Part shown: positions 1 through 6,760 of the stretch, in pieces
Position numbering within the stretch: the first letter of the stretch is position 1
How the letters are laid out: the number at the start of each line of letters is the position of its first letter
Assembly: GCA_902386205.1 (NCBI GenBank)
Contig: CABMIH010000075.1
Coordinates: forward strand, 1-64,000
Reading direction: 5' to 3'
Source: an uncultured archaeon
GTDB taxonomy: Archaea; Halobacteriota; Methanosarcinia; Methanosarcinales; Methanoperedenaceae
Length of the DNA: 64,000 bases
Position numbers and translations under genes: made by a program
The notes under the pieces: generated by a model
Seen by the model: the letters and a program-made list of their open reading frames with translations, nothing else
What the model was told of the DNA's origin: nothing
Database searches by the model: none

Positions 1-84
1 AGAATTGGGGTACAATCCTTAACCAGCTTAGAGTGTACTTCGATGAACGAGTGGATGGATATTTATAGGGATGGTGAGAAATGA
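1..84 (+). CDS. Possible 3' end of a gene cut by the window edge
   Basis: The frame is open from base 1 to a TGA at 82-84. It has an internal ATG at 43 and ends in MNEWMDIYRDGEK. The stop overlaps the ATG of the next short frame as ATGA, the usual spacing of coupled genes, which is the main reason to list it. No family is recognised. It could equally be non-coding sequence. Confidence 0.2.
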   Translation, partial: RIGVQSLTSLECTSMNEWMDIYRDGEK

Positions 85-215
85 AGATTCAAAGTTTCAG
101 CAAAAACGGTTACACTCCCAAAATCCTTCTTAACTTTTCGGGGGGAGAGTCAAAAACTGCCTCGTTGGTTTTTCAACTGATCAGGCAATTCTCTTTTTGC
201 CTTCTGCCGGTTTGA
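81..215 (+). pseudogene. Truncated PP-loop-like fragment (44 codons)
   Basis: ATG at 81 overlaps the preceding stop. The frame encodes KILLNFSGGESKTASLVFQL near its middle, which resembles the SGGxxS pyrophosphatase loop that opens PAPS-reductase and N-type ATPase domains. It then ends at a TGA (213-215) inside the 3' end of the convergent flavoprotein gene. Real PP-loop proteins have 200 or more residues, so if the match is genuine this is a 5' remnant cut by a rearrangement at about position 180. The likeness rests on one short motif. Confidence 0.25.
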
Positions 216-597
216 GATGATATATCTCTTCTATGCTAACAAGCAGCACTGCTTTTGGCTTGATCTTACCGCCAAATCGCTTGTTTATACGCTCTTTGAA
301 ATCTTCAAAATATTTTCCTGAATCCAATACCTCTCCGCTTCCTTTAATCATGTAGCCATTTGGATATACTGCATTTCCAACGGCTACGCGGGATCCATTC
401 TTGATATTTGATGCTGTCTTTGAAATAAAGGAGACACCAATCAGCAATTTATCATTATCTATTGCCTTGACAAAACAGACTGGAGCAAGATGGGGATCTC
501 CATCTTCTGTTACAGTCGACACCCATGTCAGAACTTTTTGTTTATCGCAGTCAGGATTCTCAAATGTTTTAATAACGTCATCCGGCATTGCTACCAT
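181..597 (-). CDS. Pyridoxamine 5'-phosphate oxidase-like flavin protein
   Basis: This 138-residue protein has the length and order of a single FMN-binding split barrel: a short N-terminal helix, the strand pair around VSTVTEDGDPHLAPV, then SRVAVGNAVYPNGYMIKG and a final strand LLVSIEEIYHLKP. Family members bind FMN or F420 and reduce small substrates; the substrate cannot be read from sequence. I start it at the ATG at 597 because GAGGTG lies five bases upstream. A GTG six bases further upstream would leave no room for the ribosome site. An inverted repeat overlaps its probable TATA box. Confidence 0.8.
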   Translation of the reverse strand: MVAMPDDVIKTFENPDCDKQKVLTWVSTVTEDGDPHLAPVCFVKAIDNDKLLIGVSFISKTASNIKNGSRVAVGNAVYPNGYMIKGSGEVLDSGKYFEDFKERINKRFGGKIKPKAVLLVSIEEIYHLKPAEGKKRIA

Positions 598-633
598 ACT
601 CACACCTCATATCATTATTTTTTTTCATGATAT

Positions 634-654
634 AAAAACGTTACACCCGTTTTT
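634..654. promoter_or_regulatory. Inverted repeat overlapping the TATA box of the split-barrel gene
   Basis: AAAAACG (634-640) and CGTTTTT (648-654) form perfect 7-bp arms around a 7-base spacer. On the minus strand the right arm runs into TTTTTATATC, a plausible TATA box about 40 bases before the start codon at 597. This position suits a repressor site. The binding protein is unknown. Confidence 0.35.
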
Positions 655-785
655 GTAATGGACTCTTCCCTGCTCATAATCCTCCCCTACCATTTCATGC
701 CCCTTCTTATTGCATGCCAGTGAGCAGACGGGACGAGGATGCAGGTGTTTTCAATGATCATGTTGCGGCCTGGGATTTTAGGAAA

Positions 786-1391
786 TTATTGCCTTGGCAT
801 TGCTGGAAAAAAATCGCTAACCGTTTGCCTGACTTCTTTCAACCACTCTTTTCTTTGCTCTTCAGAGCTAACAACAATGATGTTGAACATCTTTCGATAG
901 AAGTTATTGACACCACATAAATCGAAAATGCAATTTTTCCAGATGGTTTCAAGAGGATCGCCGAATAGATTTTTCTCTCTTTCAGTTTCTGTATTGGATG
1001 TATTAAATACAATAGCTGATTTTGCCCTCAACAAACCATTTGGTATACCTTCTCCTTTGTCATCTTCAAGAAATTCATAAGCCACTCCCGGGCGAATAAC
1101 TCTGTCAACCCATCCTTTTAAAATTGCTGGTGGCTGGCCCCACCAGTTTGGGTGAATGATAATAACCCCGTCTGCTTCTGAAATTTCGGTACAATATTTT
1201 TCAATTTCTGATGGCAAAGATGCATATTTCGGGATTTCTTCAGTTGGCAATATTGGGTCAAATTTTTCTTCATATAAGTCATGAAAATAGACTTCATGCC
1301 CGTTTTGATTTAGAGTTTTAATAGTCGTAGCTGCTATGGCGTGGTTAAAACTTTTTTTATCAGGGTGAGCAAGTATTACAGATATTCTCAT
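786..1391 (-). CDS. NAD(P)H oxidoreductase, flavodoxin-like fold (Flavodoxin_2/MdaB type)
   Basis: This 201-residue protein begins with a flavodoxin-fold phosphate loop (MRISVILAHPDKKSFNHAI) and contains HPNWWGQPPAILKGWVDRV, the signature of FMN/FAD quinone reductases of the NQO/MdaB/KefF group. It probably does two-electron reduction of quinones or similar acceptors. I use the ATG at 1391 rather than one nine codons upstream because the phosphate-binding strand then sits at residue 2 as usual and AAGGA lies about seven bases before it. Two other flavin proteins lie on either side, so this end of the window looks like a redox-stress patch. Confidence 0.82.
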   Translation of the reverse strand: MRISVILAHPDKKSFNHAIAATTIKTLNQNGHEVYFHDLYEEKFDPILPTEEIPKYASLPSEIEKYCTEISEADGVIIIHPNWWGQPPAILKGWVDRVIRPGVAYEFLEDDKGEGIPNGLLRAKSAIVFNTSNTETEREKNLFGDPLETIWKNCIFDLCGVNNFYRKMFNIIVVSSEEQRKEWLKEVRQTVSDFFPAMPRQ

Positions 1392-1680
1392 ATTGATTTC
1401 CTTATCATTTTTACACATTGCTATTTGTGTTTTAAAAATTATTCGCGTATGGTAAAAGGCTTTCGTCTCCTTGTGGGTGTAAAATCTTTTGGTGCTAATT
1501 CGAAACCTCAGGACAGTTTATGGTCTCATCAGAGGAGGCGGACTTCCTTCACGCAGAGCCATGCAAGTAACAAGATGCCTGGGATCTGACCACTTGAAGG
1601 CACAGTCCAATAATAGCAGTGTTCAGGTACCATAAGCTATATTGCTTATAGATGCAATCGTTTTATCTGGAGATGGTCAG

Positions 1681-2151
1681 ATGGCTAATAACAAGAAAAT
1701 CCTGATAGCTTATGCATCCAGGACAGGAAGTACTGAAAAGCTTGCGCAGACAATCGCAGAGGGAATCAGAAAAGTGGAAGGTATGTCTGTGGACGTGAAG
1801 AGGGCAAGGGATGTCAGGCCGGATGATGCGGTCTCAGCCGATGGATATGCATTTGGCTCTCATTCTGCTTTTGAGTATATGGGAGGGGAACTTAAAATGC
1901 TCTTTGAGGAACTCTACCATGTAAGAGATAGGGTGAGCGGTAAACCCGTACTACTTTTTACCACAGGACAGGGTGGCCAGGTCGCAGCGCTCGAATCAAT
2001 GGATAGGGTGGTGGGCGTGTTCAATCCCCGCTGGATCAAGCCGGGTGTGGCTGTTGAAGGCATGCCGGGAGAGGCTGATAAGGCAAAAGCTATAGAGATG
2101 GGGAGGAAACTTGCAGAAGCGGTAAAGAAATACGCATATATTGTCGCATAA
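1681..2151 (+). CDS. Flavodoxin domain protein
   Basis: This 156-residue single-domain flavodoxin has the FMN phosphate loop ILIAYASRTGSTEKLAQTIA near the N terminus and FTTGQGGQVAALE in the region of the isoalloxazine loops. It resembles the HemG/flavodoxin_5 group as well as plain electron-carrying flavodoxins, and I cannot separate these. The start is the ATG at 1681, preceded by GGAG with eight bases of spacing; an upstream in-frame TTG lacks a site. A 6-bp inverted repeat, ATAAGC/GCTTAT (1632-1637 and 1644-1649), lies 32 bases upstream and may be an operator. Confidence 0.8.
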   Translation: MANNKKILIAYASRTGSTEKLAQTIAEGIRKVEGMSVDVKRARDVRPDDAVSADGYAFGSHSAFEYMGGELKMLFEELYHVRDRVSGKPVLLFTTGQGGQVAALESMDRVVGVFNPRWIKPGVAVEGMPGEADKAKAIEMGRKLAEAVKKYAYIVA

Positions 2152-2174
2152 TAATTATATAAATTCAGATAGAA

Positions 2175-2218
2175 AACAATTAAATAGGACATAATTAGTA
2201 ACAATTAAATAGGACATA
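2175..2218. repeat. Two 19-bp direct repeats, each containing a TATA-like core
   Basis: An identical 19-bp unit (beginning AACAATTAAATAGG) occurs at 2175-2193 and 2200-2218, a 25-bp period. Each copy contains ATTAAATAGG, which reads as an archaeal TATA element. The second copy lies 17 bases before the small gene at 2235. The pair may be a duplicated promoter or a direct-repeat operator. Confidence 0.5.
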
Positions 2219-2234
2219 TTGTAGTAATACAATT

Positions 2235-2462
2235 ATGCAAAAAAAAGATTTATGGAATTTATACCAGTGGGTTCGGAAAAGACTGACAGAAAAGGAAAGG
2301 AAATTGATTGAAGCCACAAAACCAAATCTATTGATAGCAACAGAAAGAGAGCTGGCGATCCAGTTAAAATCAAAGATGGTATTGATTATGAAAATTATTG
2401 GGGATTCTGCATCTTTAGATTATCTTGAGCATAATAACCGGGATAGCAAAAAAAATATGTAA
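2235..2462 (+). CDS. Small charged protein of unknown function
   Basis: This 75-residue protein has no family I recognise. It is rich in Lys, Arg and Glu (KRLTEKERKLIEATKP) and looks mainly helical; the stretch ATERELAIQLKSKMVLIMKI could be part of a small helix-turn-helix or coiled coil. There is no good Shine-Dalgarno site. If translated it is probably read from a short or absent leader driven by the duplicated TATA-like repeats just upstream. The gene-poor region with the palindromic operator follows it. Confidence 0.4.
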   Translation: MQKKDLWNLYQWVRKRLTEKERKLIEATKPNLLIATERELAIQLKSKMVLIMKIIGDSASLDYLEHNNRDSKKNM

Positions 2463-2487
2463 ATTTTTTGTGAATCAAGCAGTAACC

Positions 2488-2523
2488 TTAAATACTATAG
2501 TTCGTAAATATACGAACTATAGT
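2488..2523 (+). promoter_or_regulatory. TATA box with abutting 13-bp palindromic operator, MsvR-box-like
   Basis: TTAAATAC (2488-2495) is a strong archaeal TATA box preceded by an A/C-rich BRE-like AACC. It runs directly into a perfect inverted repeat with arms 2494-2506 and 2511-2523 around the four bases AATA. The core is TTCGTA-N4-TACGAA, which matches the inverted repeat described for MsvR, the methanogen V4R-family redox regulator. The expected start of transcription is near 2515-2520, so a bound repressor would block it. No annotated gene follows on this strand, so the controlled transcript is probably a short RNA or the 55-codon frame. Confidence 0.6.
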
Positions 2524-2573
2524 GGGCAGATATAAAACTTTTTTTACCACCATAAACCCTACCTGCCCACTAT
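2519..2573 (+). repeat. Inverted repeat (11-bp arms), possible small-RNA stem
   Basis: ATAGTGGGCAG (2519-2529) pairs perfectly with CTGCCCACTAT (2563-2573) across a 33-base loop containing a run of seven T and a C-rich tract. The left arm overlaps the right end of the operator and lies where transcription should begin. An RNA from this promoter would therefore start with this stem. Confidence 0.5.
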
Positions 2574-2689
2574 CCTCCTACCATTTCCTGACAACAAGCC
2601 AAGGATATATATTTCCAGATGAAATTGAGGATACTCTGTTAAAAACATTATTACAGAAAGGAAAAATGTTAAAATTGAATCGCAATTGA
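2522..2689 (+). CDS. Possible leaderless 55-residue protein starting with GTG
   Basis: A frame opens at GTG (2522), almost exactly where transcription should start from the TATA box at 2488-2495, and runs to TGA at 2687-2689. Its second half (GYIFPDEIEDTLLKTLLQKG, then basic residues) looks like a helical protein, and the first half does not. No family is recognised. It overlaps the inverted repeat at 2519-2573, so the transcript may instead be non-coding. Confidence 0.25.
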   Translation: MGRYKTFFTTINPTCPLSSYHFLTTSQGYIFPDEIEDTLLKTLLQKGKMLKLNRN

Positions 2690-2972
2690 GCTTGCTTGTT
2701 TTTATATAAACAAACAGCTCAGGCAGAATTTTCTTCCGGGAAACACATCATTATCATAAGGATAATAATTTATTTTCTCCAATAGAAATAAGGGGGTTAA
2801 ATAATAAGAGCGAAAATTAATAATGCGCAGGCATTCTACAGATAAACCTTCCGTATGTATATTTTTGTACATTTGTGCCCTTTTCTATTCAAAACCTCGC
2901 TTATTGCTTGTGCATTCTCATTTCTGATAATGGTCGAAGAAATTATTATCCATTACGTAATTTTGCTTTTTA

Positions 2973-3037
2973 ATGAGGTTGGCACATTATCCACCTATTC
3001 CTAACCACCACATAGGAACTTTTTTTGCCAACCTCAT
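2973..3037. repeat. 65-bp nested hairpin element
   Basis: Outer arms ATGAGGTTGGCA (2973-2984) and TGCCAACCTCAT (3026-3037) are perfect complements. Inside them TTCCTA (2998-3003) and TAGGAA (3013-3018) form a second perfect stem. Both the loop and the inverted repeat at 2519-2573 contain ACCACCA and ACTTTTTTT, so the two may be related. It could be a small RNA, a terminator for the convergent VOC gene or a miniature mobile element. Confidence 0.5.
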
Positions 3038-3075
3038 AGATTTACCTTAATGTAACATAGTTCATACGGTATAAG

Positions 3076-3654
3076 TCATTTAAAACCGTGGAAAAGTTCA
3101 CTTCCAGCGCCGGGGTAAACTATCCTGTCCCCTGGAGGCGTTACGCGTTTTACTTTCGGCCATTTATCCTGCGGCTCCGGGCCTTCAAGTGCAGTTTTGA
3201 CAGGCTGCCTGTCCCCCATATTCGGGTGTTTCCTGACATCTACCCCTTCCACATTGTGGCTGAACTCAACAGGGATATTATTTGGGTCATAAGCATAAAT
3301 GGAGTGGATGAAACCATGGTCAATGACCTCGGAAACCCAGAAACCTGCGGCTTCCAGTTTGTCTTTCAGTTCCCACAGGTCATCTTCAGTCTCAACACCA
3401 AATGAAACATGATCAAACCCGAACGGGCCCCCGACAGGTCTTCCATGTTCCTTCTTTTTCATAGGTTCCACGCCGTCCCACTCAAAGAACGCTATAAGGT
3501 CAAAAGGTGATATTTCGAAAAAGTAATGCCTGTATCCCGGCTGCCCCAGGCCCGCCACGAGGCGCATGCCAAGAAGGTCGCGCCAGAAGCGTATTGTCCG
3601 GTCCATATCGCCCGTTGCCATTGCAAGATGATTTACTCCGTTGAATTTTATCAT
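3076..3654 (-). CDS. VOC-superfamily (glyoxalase/dioxygenase fold) protein
   Basis: This 192-residue protein starts with NGVNHLAMATGDMDRTIRFW, the first beta-alpha-beta module of vicinal oxygen chelate enzymes, followed by GFDHVSFGVETEDDLWELKD and IYAYDPNNIPVEFS. The histidines of NHLAM and DHVSF and the glutamate of PVEFS match the usual metal ligands. Members include glyoxalase I, ring-cleaving dioxygenases and methylmalonyl-CoA epimerase; the substrate is not evident. The start is the ATG at 3654, with GGAGG five bases upstream. It diverges from the MCM gene. Confidence 0.78.
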   Translation of the reverse strand: MIKFNGVNHLAMATGDMDRTIRFWRDLLGMRLVAGLGQPGYRHYFFEISPFDLIAFFEWDGVEPMKKKEHGRPVGGPFGFDHVSFGVETEDDLWELKDKLEAAGFWVSEVIDHGFIHSIYAYDPNNIPVEFSHNVEGVDVRKHPNMGDRQPVKTALEGPEPQDKWPKVKRVTPPGDRIVYPGAGSELFHGFK

Positions 3655-3735
3655 GATTTCCTCCACTGTTCCATGTCTGCCATGTTAATTCTGTCTCGAA
3701 ACCTTGATGTACTTTTCGGGCTTTAGTAGTTCCAA

Positions 3736-5820
3736 ATGGCACTATCATCGCCCCAGGTCTGGGAAGATTTCTTCAAGCGATATTACTGGGAGAGCATACT
3801 TGAACTTGCGAAATATTATCCTGAAAAACGCAGCCTGTCAGTCAATTTTTCAGACCTTGAACGTTTCGACAGCGAGCTTGCGCGGGAATTTCTCGAACAC
3901 CCGGAGCAGGTCTTAAAACACGCAAACGAGGCGCTTTCGGCGATCGACCTTCCGGCTGATGTTGAATTCACCAATACCCACGTAAGGATAGTCGCTTTGC
4001 CTGAGCGCATCCAGATCAGGGAGCTTCGAAGCTCCAACATCAACAGGTTCATAGCGGTATCTGGCCTTATAAGGAAAGCCACAGAGGTAAGACCGAAAAT
4101 AATCAACGCGGCTTTCAAATGCCAGAGATGCGAGCATGTAACAATGATGCCGCAGGGGGAGGGCAAGTTCGTTGAGCCTTTTGAATGCGAAAACGACGTT
4201 TGCGGACGCAAAGGGCCTTTTAAGCTTGTACATGAGGAATCAGAATTCATCGATGCGCAAAAACTGCGTGTGCAGGAATCACCCGACGACCTGCGCGGGG
4301 GCGAGCAGCCGCAGACGCTGGATGTTGATGTTGACGATGACCTTGCCGGGATAGTGGCCCCCGGGGACCGCGTGGTGGTCTCGGGGATACTGCGCTCATA
4401 CCAGAGAAGCACCCAGCAGGGGAAAAGCACGTTCTTTGACCTTGTGCTTGACGGGGTATCCATCGAGATAGAGGACAAAGAGTTTGAAGATATCGAGATT
4501 TCAAAAGAGGAAATAGAGAACATACTTGCCCTCGGGAAAGACCCTGAGGTTTACAAGAAAGTCATATATTCGATAGCGCCTTCCATCTATGGTTACGAGG
4601 AAGTCAAGGAAGCGATGGCGCTCCAGTTGTTCTCAGGGATCGCCAAAGCCCTTCCTGACGGGACACGGATAAGGGGTGATGTCCACATCCTCCTGGTGGG
4701 AGACCCGGGTGTTGCGAAGTCGCAGCTGCTGCGCTATGGCGTAAGGCTGGCCCCGCGGGGAATATACACAAGCGGCAAAAGCTCCACATCCGCGGGTCTT
4801 ACTGCCACTGCTGTTAAGGATGAATTCGGGGACGGCAGGTGGACGCTTGAAGCCGGGGCGCTTGTCCTTGCGGACATGGGTCTTGCGTGCGTGGACGAGC
4901 TTGACAAGATGGAAGCTGATGACAGGAGTTCTATGCATGAGGCTATGGAGCAGCAGACCATAAGCATCGCCAAGGCAGGAATCATGGCAACATTGAAATC
5001 GCGCTGCGCGCTTCTTGGGGCTGCCAATCCTAAGTTCGGGAGGTTTGACAGGTACGAACCCATAGCAAAACAGATCAACATGCCCCCGGCTCTTCTGTCG
5101 CGTTTCGATCTGATATTTATCCTGACCGATGAGCCTTCGGTCAGCAGGGATACCGCAATTGCAGAGCACATACTTAAAGCTCATTATGCAGGCGAACTCT
5201 CGGTGAGAAGAACCAACGTCATAGGCTCAGGCATAGAAATGGATGAGATAATGAAAGCCATGGAAGTCATCCAGCCGGTTATCCAGGCTGATATGCTGCG
5301 GAAATACATTGCCTATACGAAAAGGAGCATCTTTCCCATCATTCAGGACGAGGCAAGGAAGCAGCTTATTGATTTTTACCTGGGCCTTCGGAAGCAGGGC
5401 GAAGACCCAAATTCCCCGGTACCCGTTACAGCGCGCCAGCTTGAGGCGCTTATCCGCCTTGCCGAGGCAAGCGCCCGCGTGCGCCTGAGCAATGAAATTA
5501 CCACCGAGGATACAGCGCGGGTCATCAGGATAGTGATGGCAAGCCTCAAACAGGTCATGACCGACCCCGAAACAGGAAAACTTGATTCGGATATTATCAA
5601 TGTCGGGATGGGCAAGAGCCAGCGAGTAAAAGCAAAAACATTAAGGGAGATAATCAGGGAGCTACAGGATGAATATAAAGGCGCTGCGCCATTAGAAGAT
5701 ATTATATCAAGGGCAGAAGAATCTGGTATCAAGAAAGACACGGTTGAAGATATGATACAAAAGTTAAAGAGCGCCGGAGAGATAATTGAAGTGAGCAACG
5801 AAAGGTTCAGGGTTGTTTAA
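3736..5820 (+). CDS. mcm: Replicative DNA helicase MCM
   Basis: A full-length 694-residue minichromosome maintenance protein, the ATP-driven ring helicase that unwinds DNA at archaeal forks. The N-terminal region carries a zinc site (C129, C132, C151, C156) inside an OB fold. The AAA+ core has Walker A GDPGVAKSQ at 322-330, Walker B in ACVDELDKM and an arginine finger in SRFDL near 455. A winged-helix tail ends the protein. It heads a tight operon with DUF424 and two coiled-coil proteins. There is no Shine-Dalgarno site, so it may be leaderless. Confidence 0.97.
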   Translation: MALSSPQVWEDFFKRYYWESILELAKYYPEKRSLSVNFSDLERFDSELAREFLEHPEQVLKHANEALSAIDLPADVEFTNTHVRIVALPERIQIRELRSSNINRFIAVSGLIRKATEVRPKIINAAFKCQRCEHVTMMPQGEGKFVEPFECENDVCGRKGPFKLVHEESEFIDAQKLRVQESPDDLRGGEQPQTLDVDVDDDLAGIVAPGDRVVVSGILRSYQRSTQQGKSTFFDLVLDGVSIEIEDKEFEDIEISKEEIENILALGKDPEVYKKVIYSIAPSIYGYEEVKEAMALQLFSGIAKALPDGTRIRGDVHILLVGDPGVAKSQLLRYGVRLAPRGIYTSGKSSTSAGLTATAVKDEFGDGRWTLEAGALVLADMGLACVDELDKMEADDRSSMHEAMEQQTISIAKAGIMATLKSRCALLGAANPKFGRFDRYEPIAKQINMPPALLSRFDLIFILTDEPSVSRDTAIAEHILKAHYAGELSVRRTNVIGSGIEMDEIMKAMEVIQPVIQADMLRKYIAYTKRSIFPIIQDEARKQLIDFYLGLRKQGEDPNSPVPVTARQLEALIRLAEASARVRLSNEITTEDTARVIRIVMASLKQVMTDPETGKLDSDIINVGMGKSQRVKAKTLREIIRELQDEYKGAAPLEDIISRAEESGIKKDTVEDMIQKLKSAGEIIEVSNERFRVV

Positions 5821-5822
5821 AA

Positions 5823-6113
5823 ATGTACATGAAAAAATATGACACGGAAGGGCAAATAATCATAGCGGTCTGCGATAAGGAGATCATAGGGAAAAAATTC
5901 GCAGAGGGGGAGCTTGTCCTCAAGCTGGATGAAGGCTTTTACAGGGGTGACGAGTCGAGTGAAAATGATGTAAAAGAAGCCCTGTCATGTGCGACAATTG
6001 CCAACCTTGCAGGTAAACGATCAATAGCATGCGCGGTGGATTGCGGATGTATAGACCCTGATACTATCATTTTTATCGATGGCATACCCCACGCGCAGAT
6101 GGTAAGAATATGA
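5823..6113 (+). CDS. DUF424 family protein
   Basis: This 96-residue protein matches the archaeal DUF424 pattern: an N-terminal strand IIIAVCDKEIIGKKFAEGEL, a middle helix with ATIANLAGKRSIA, and the C-terminal IDGIPHAQMV. The function is unknown. It starts two bases after the mcm stop and its own stop overlaps the next start as ATGA, so it is translationally coupled to the helicase gene. A start at the second ATG (5829) is equally possible. Confidence 0.85.
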   Translation: MYMKKYDTEGQIIIAVCDKEIIGKKFAEGELVLKLDEGFYRGDESSENDVKEALSCATIANLAGKRSIACAVDCGCIDPDTIIFIDGIPHAQMVRI

Positions 6114-6760
6114 GCGAAATAATTGACGGCAACAGGTTGATCGAACTGGTCATTGAAAAACACAGGAAATTCCTGGATACATATAATAGTGAATTTTCGG
6201 ATATTGATATAAGGCTAAAATCTGTTAAGCAGCAATCAGACGAGATCAAAAAAGAAATAGGCACGGTGGAGTCAAAGATCCTCGTTCTTACTGAAAAATA
6301 CCATTTACTTTTCCACCAGGCAAAAAAACAAAGGGAAGAAATATTTGCCGCTGTACTTGATAAGATGCGCGCTGGAAAGGCCGACCTCCATGATGCGGTA
6401 CGTCTTTCAGGCAGGTTAGATGAGCTTGAGAAAAAACTCCAGACCTCAAGGAACATTGAAGATGAGGAAAAAATGATAGGTGAAATAAAAGCACTCCTGT
6501 ACGAGTTTGAATCCGGGGCCGGGAAAGCTGGAATAACATGCAGAGGAGTTATTGACAAATTGAACGAAGCCAACTCCGCACACAGGGAACTATTGTCTCT
6601 CCAAGATAAACCAAAAGAACAAGTGGCTTCTTCCAAAGAACATGAAAAACAAATCGGTGAAATCGAAGAACGCCATAATTGGTTAAAACACAGGATCGAA
6701 AGCCATAATAACGCTCTTGCGTACTGGGAAAAGCAAAAGGGGGAGATTAAAGTTGAGTGA
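6110..6760 (+). CDS. Coiled-coil protein in the mcm operon
   Basis: This 216-residue protein is almost entirely heptad-like charged helix (for example IRLKSVKQQSDEIKKEIGTV and later KEHEKQIGEIEERH), with no catalytic motif visible. Such proteins next to COG1340 proteins in methanogens are sometimes labelled phosphoserine phosphatase, which the sequence does not support. It overlaps DUF424 by four bases and the next gene by eight. The two coiled coils probably pair with each other, which is inference from context. Confidence 0.7.
   Translation: MSEIIDGNRLIELVIEKHRKFLDTYNSEFSDIDIRLKSVKQQSDEIKKEIGTVESKILVLTEKYHLLFHQAKKQREEIFAAVLDKMRAGKADLHDAVRLSGRLDELEKKLQTSRNIEDEEKMIGEIKALLYEFESGAGKAGITCRGVIDKLNEANSAHRELLSLQDKPKEQVASSKEHEKQIGEIEERHNWLKHRIESHNNALAYWEKQKGEIKVE

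Larger units (their letters stand above)
2463..3075. other. Gene-poor 613-base region with regulatory and structural signals
   Basis: No convincing protein of normal size lies here. The region holds a TATA box and palindrome (2488-2523), an 11-bp inverted repeat (2519-2573), a 55-codon frame starting with GTG (2522-2689), a TGTATA/TGTACA pair ten bases apart (2856-2871) and a 12-bp inverted repeat with a nested hairpin (2973-3037). A minus-strand frame near 2825-2945 contains RNENAQAISEVLNRKGHKC, possibly a gene remnant, but it has no start codon. Confidence 0.6.

Noticed and set aside
1483-1635. 50-codon plus-strand frame with RGGGLPSRRAMQVTRC, possibly a transposase tail
   Set aside because: No start codon, no ribosome site and no clear match; no terminal repeats or other transposase parts nearby.
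3816-4523. 235-codon minus-strand frame under mcm
   Set aside because: Serine/arginine-rich shadow of the MCM coding frame.
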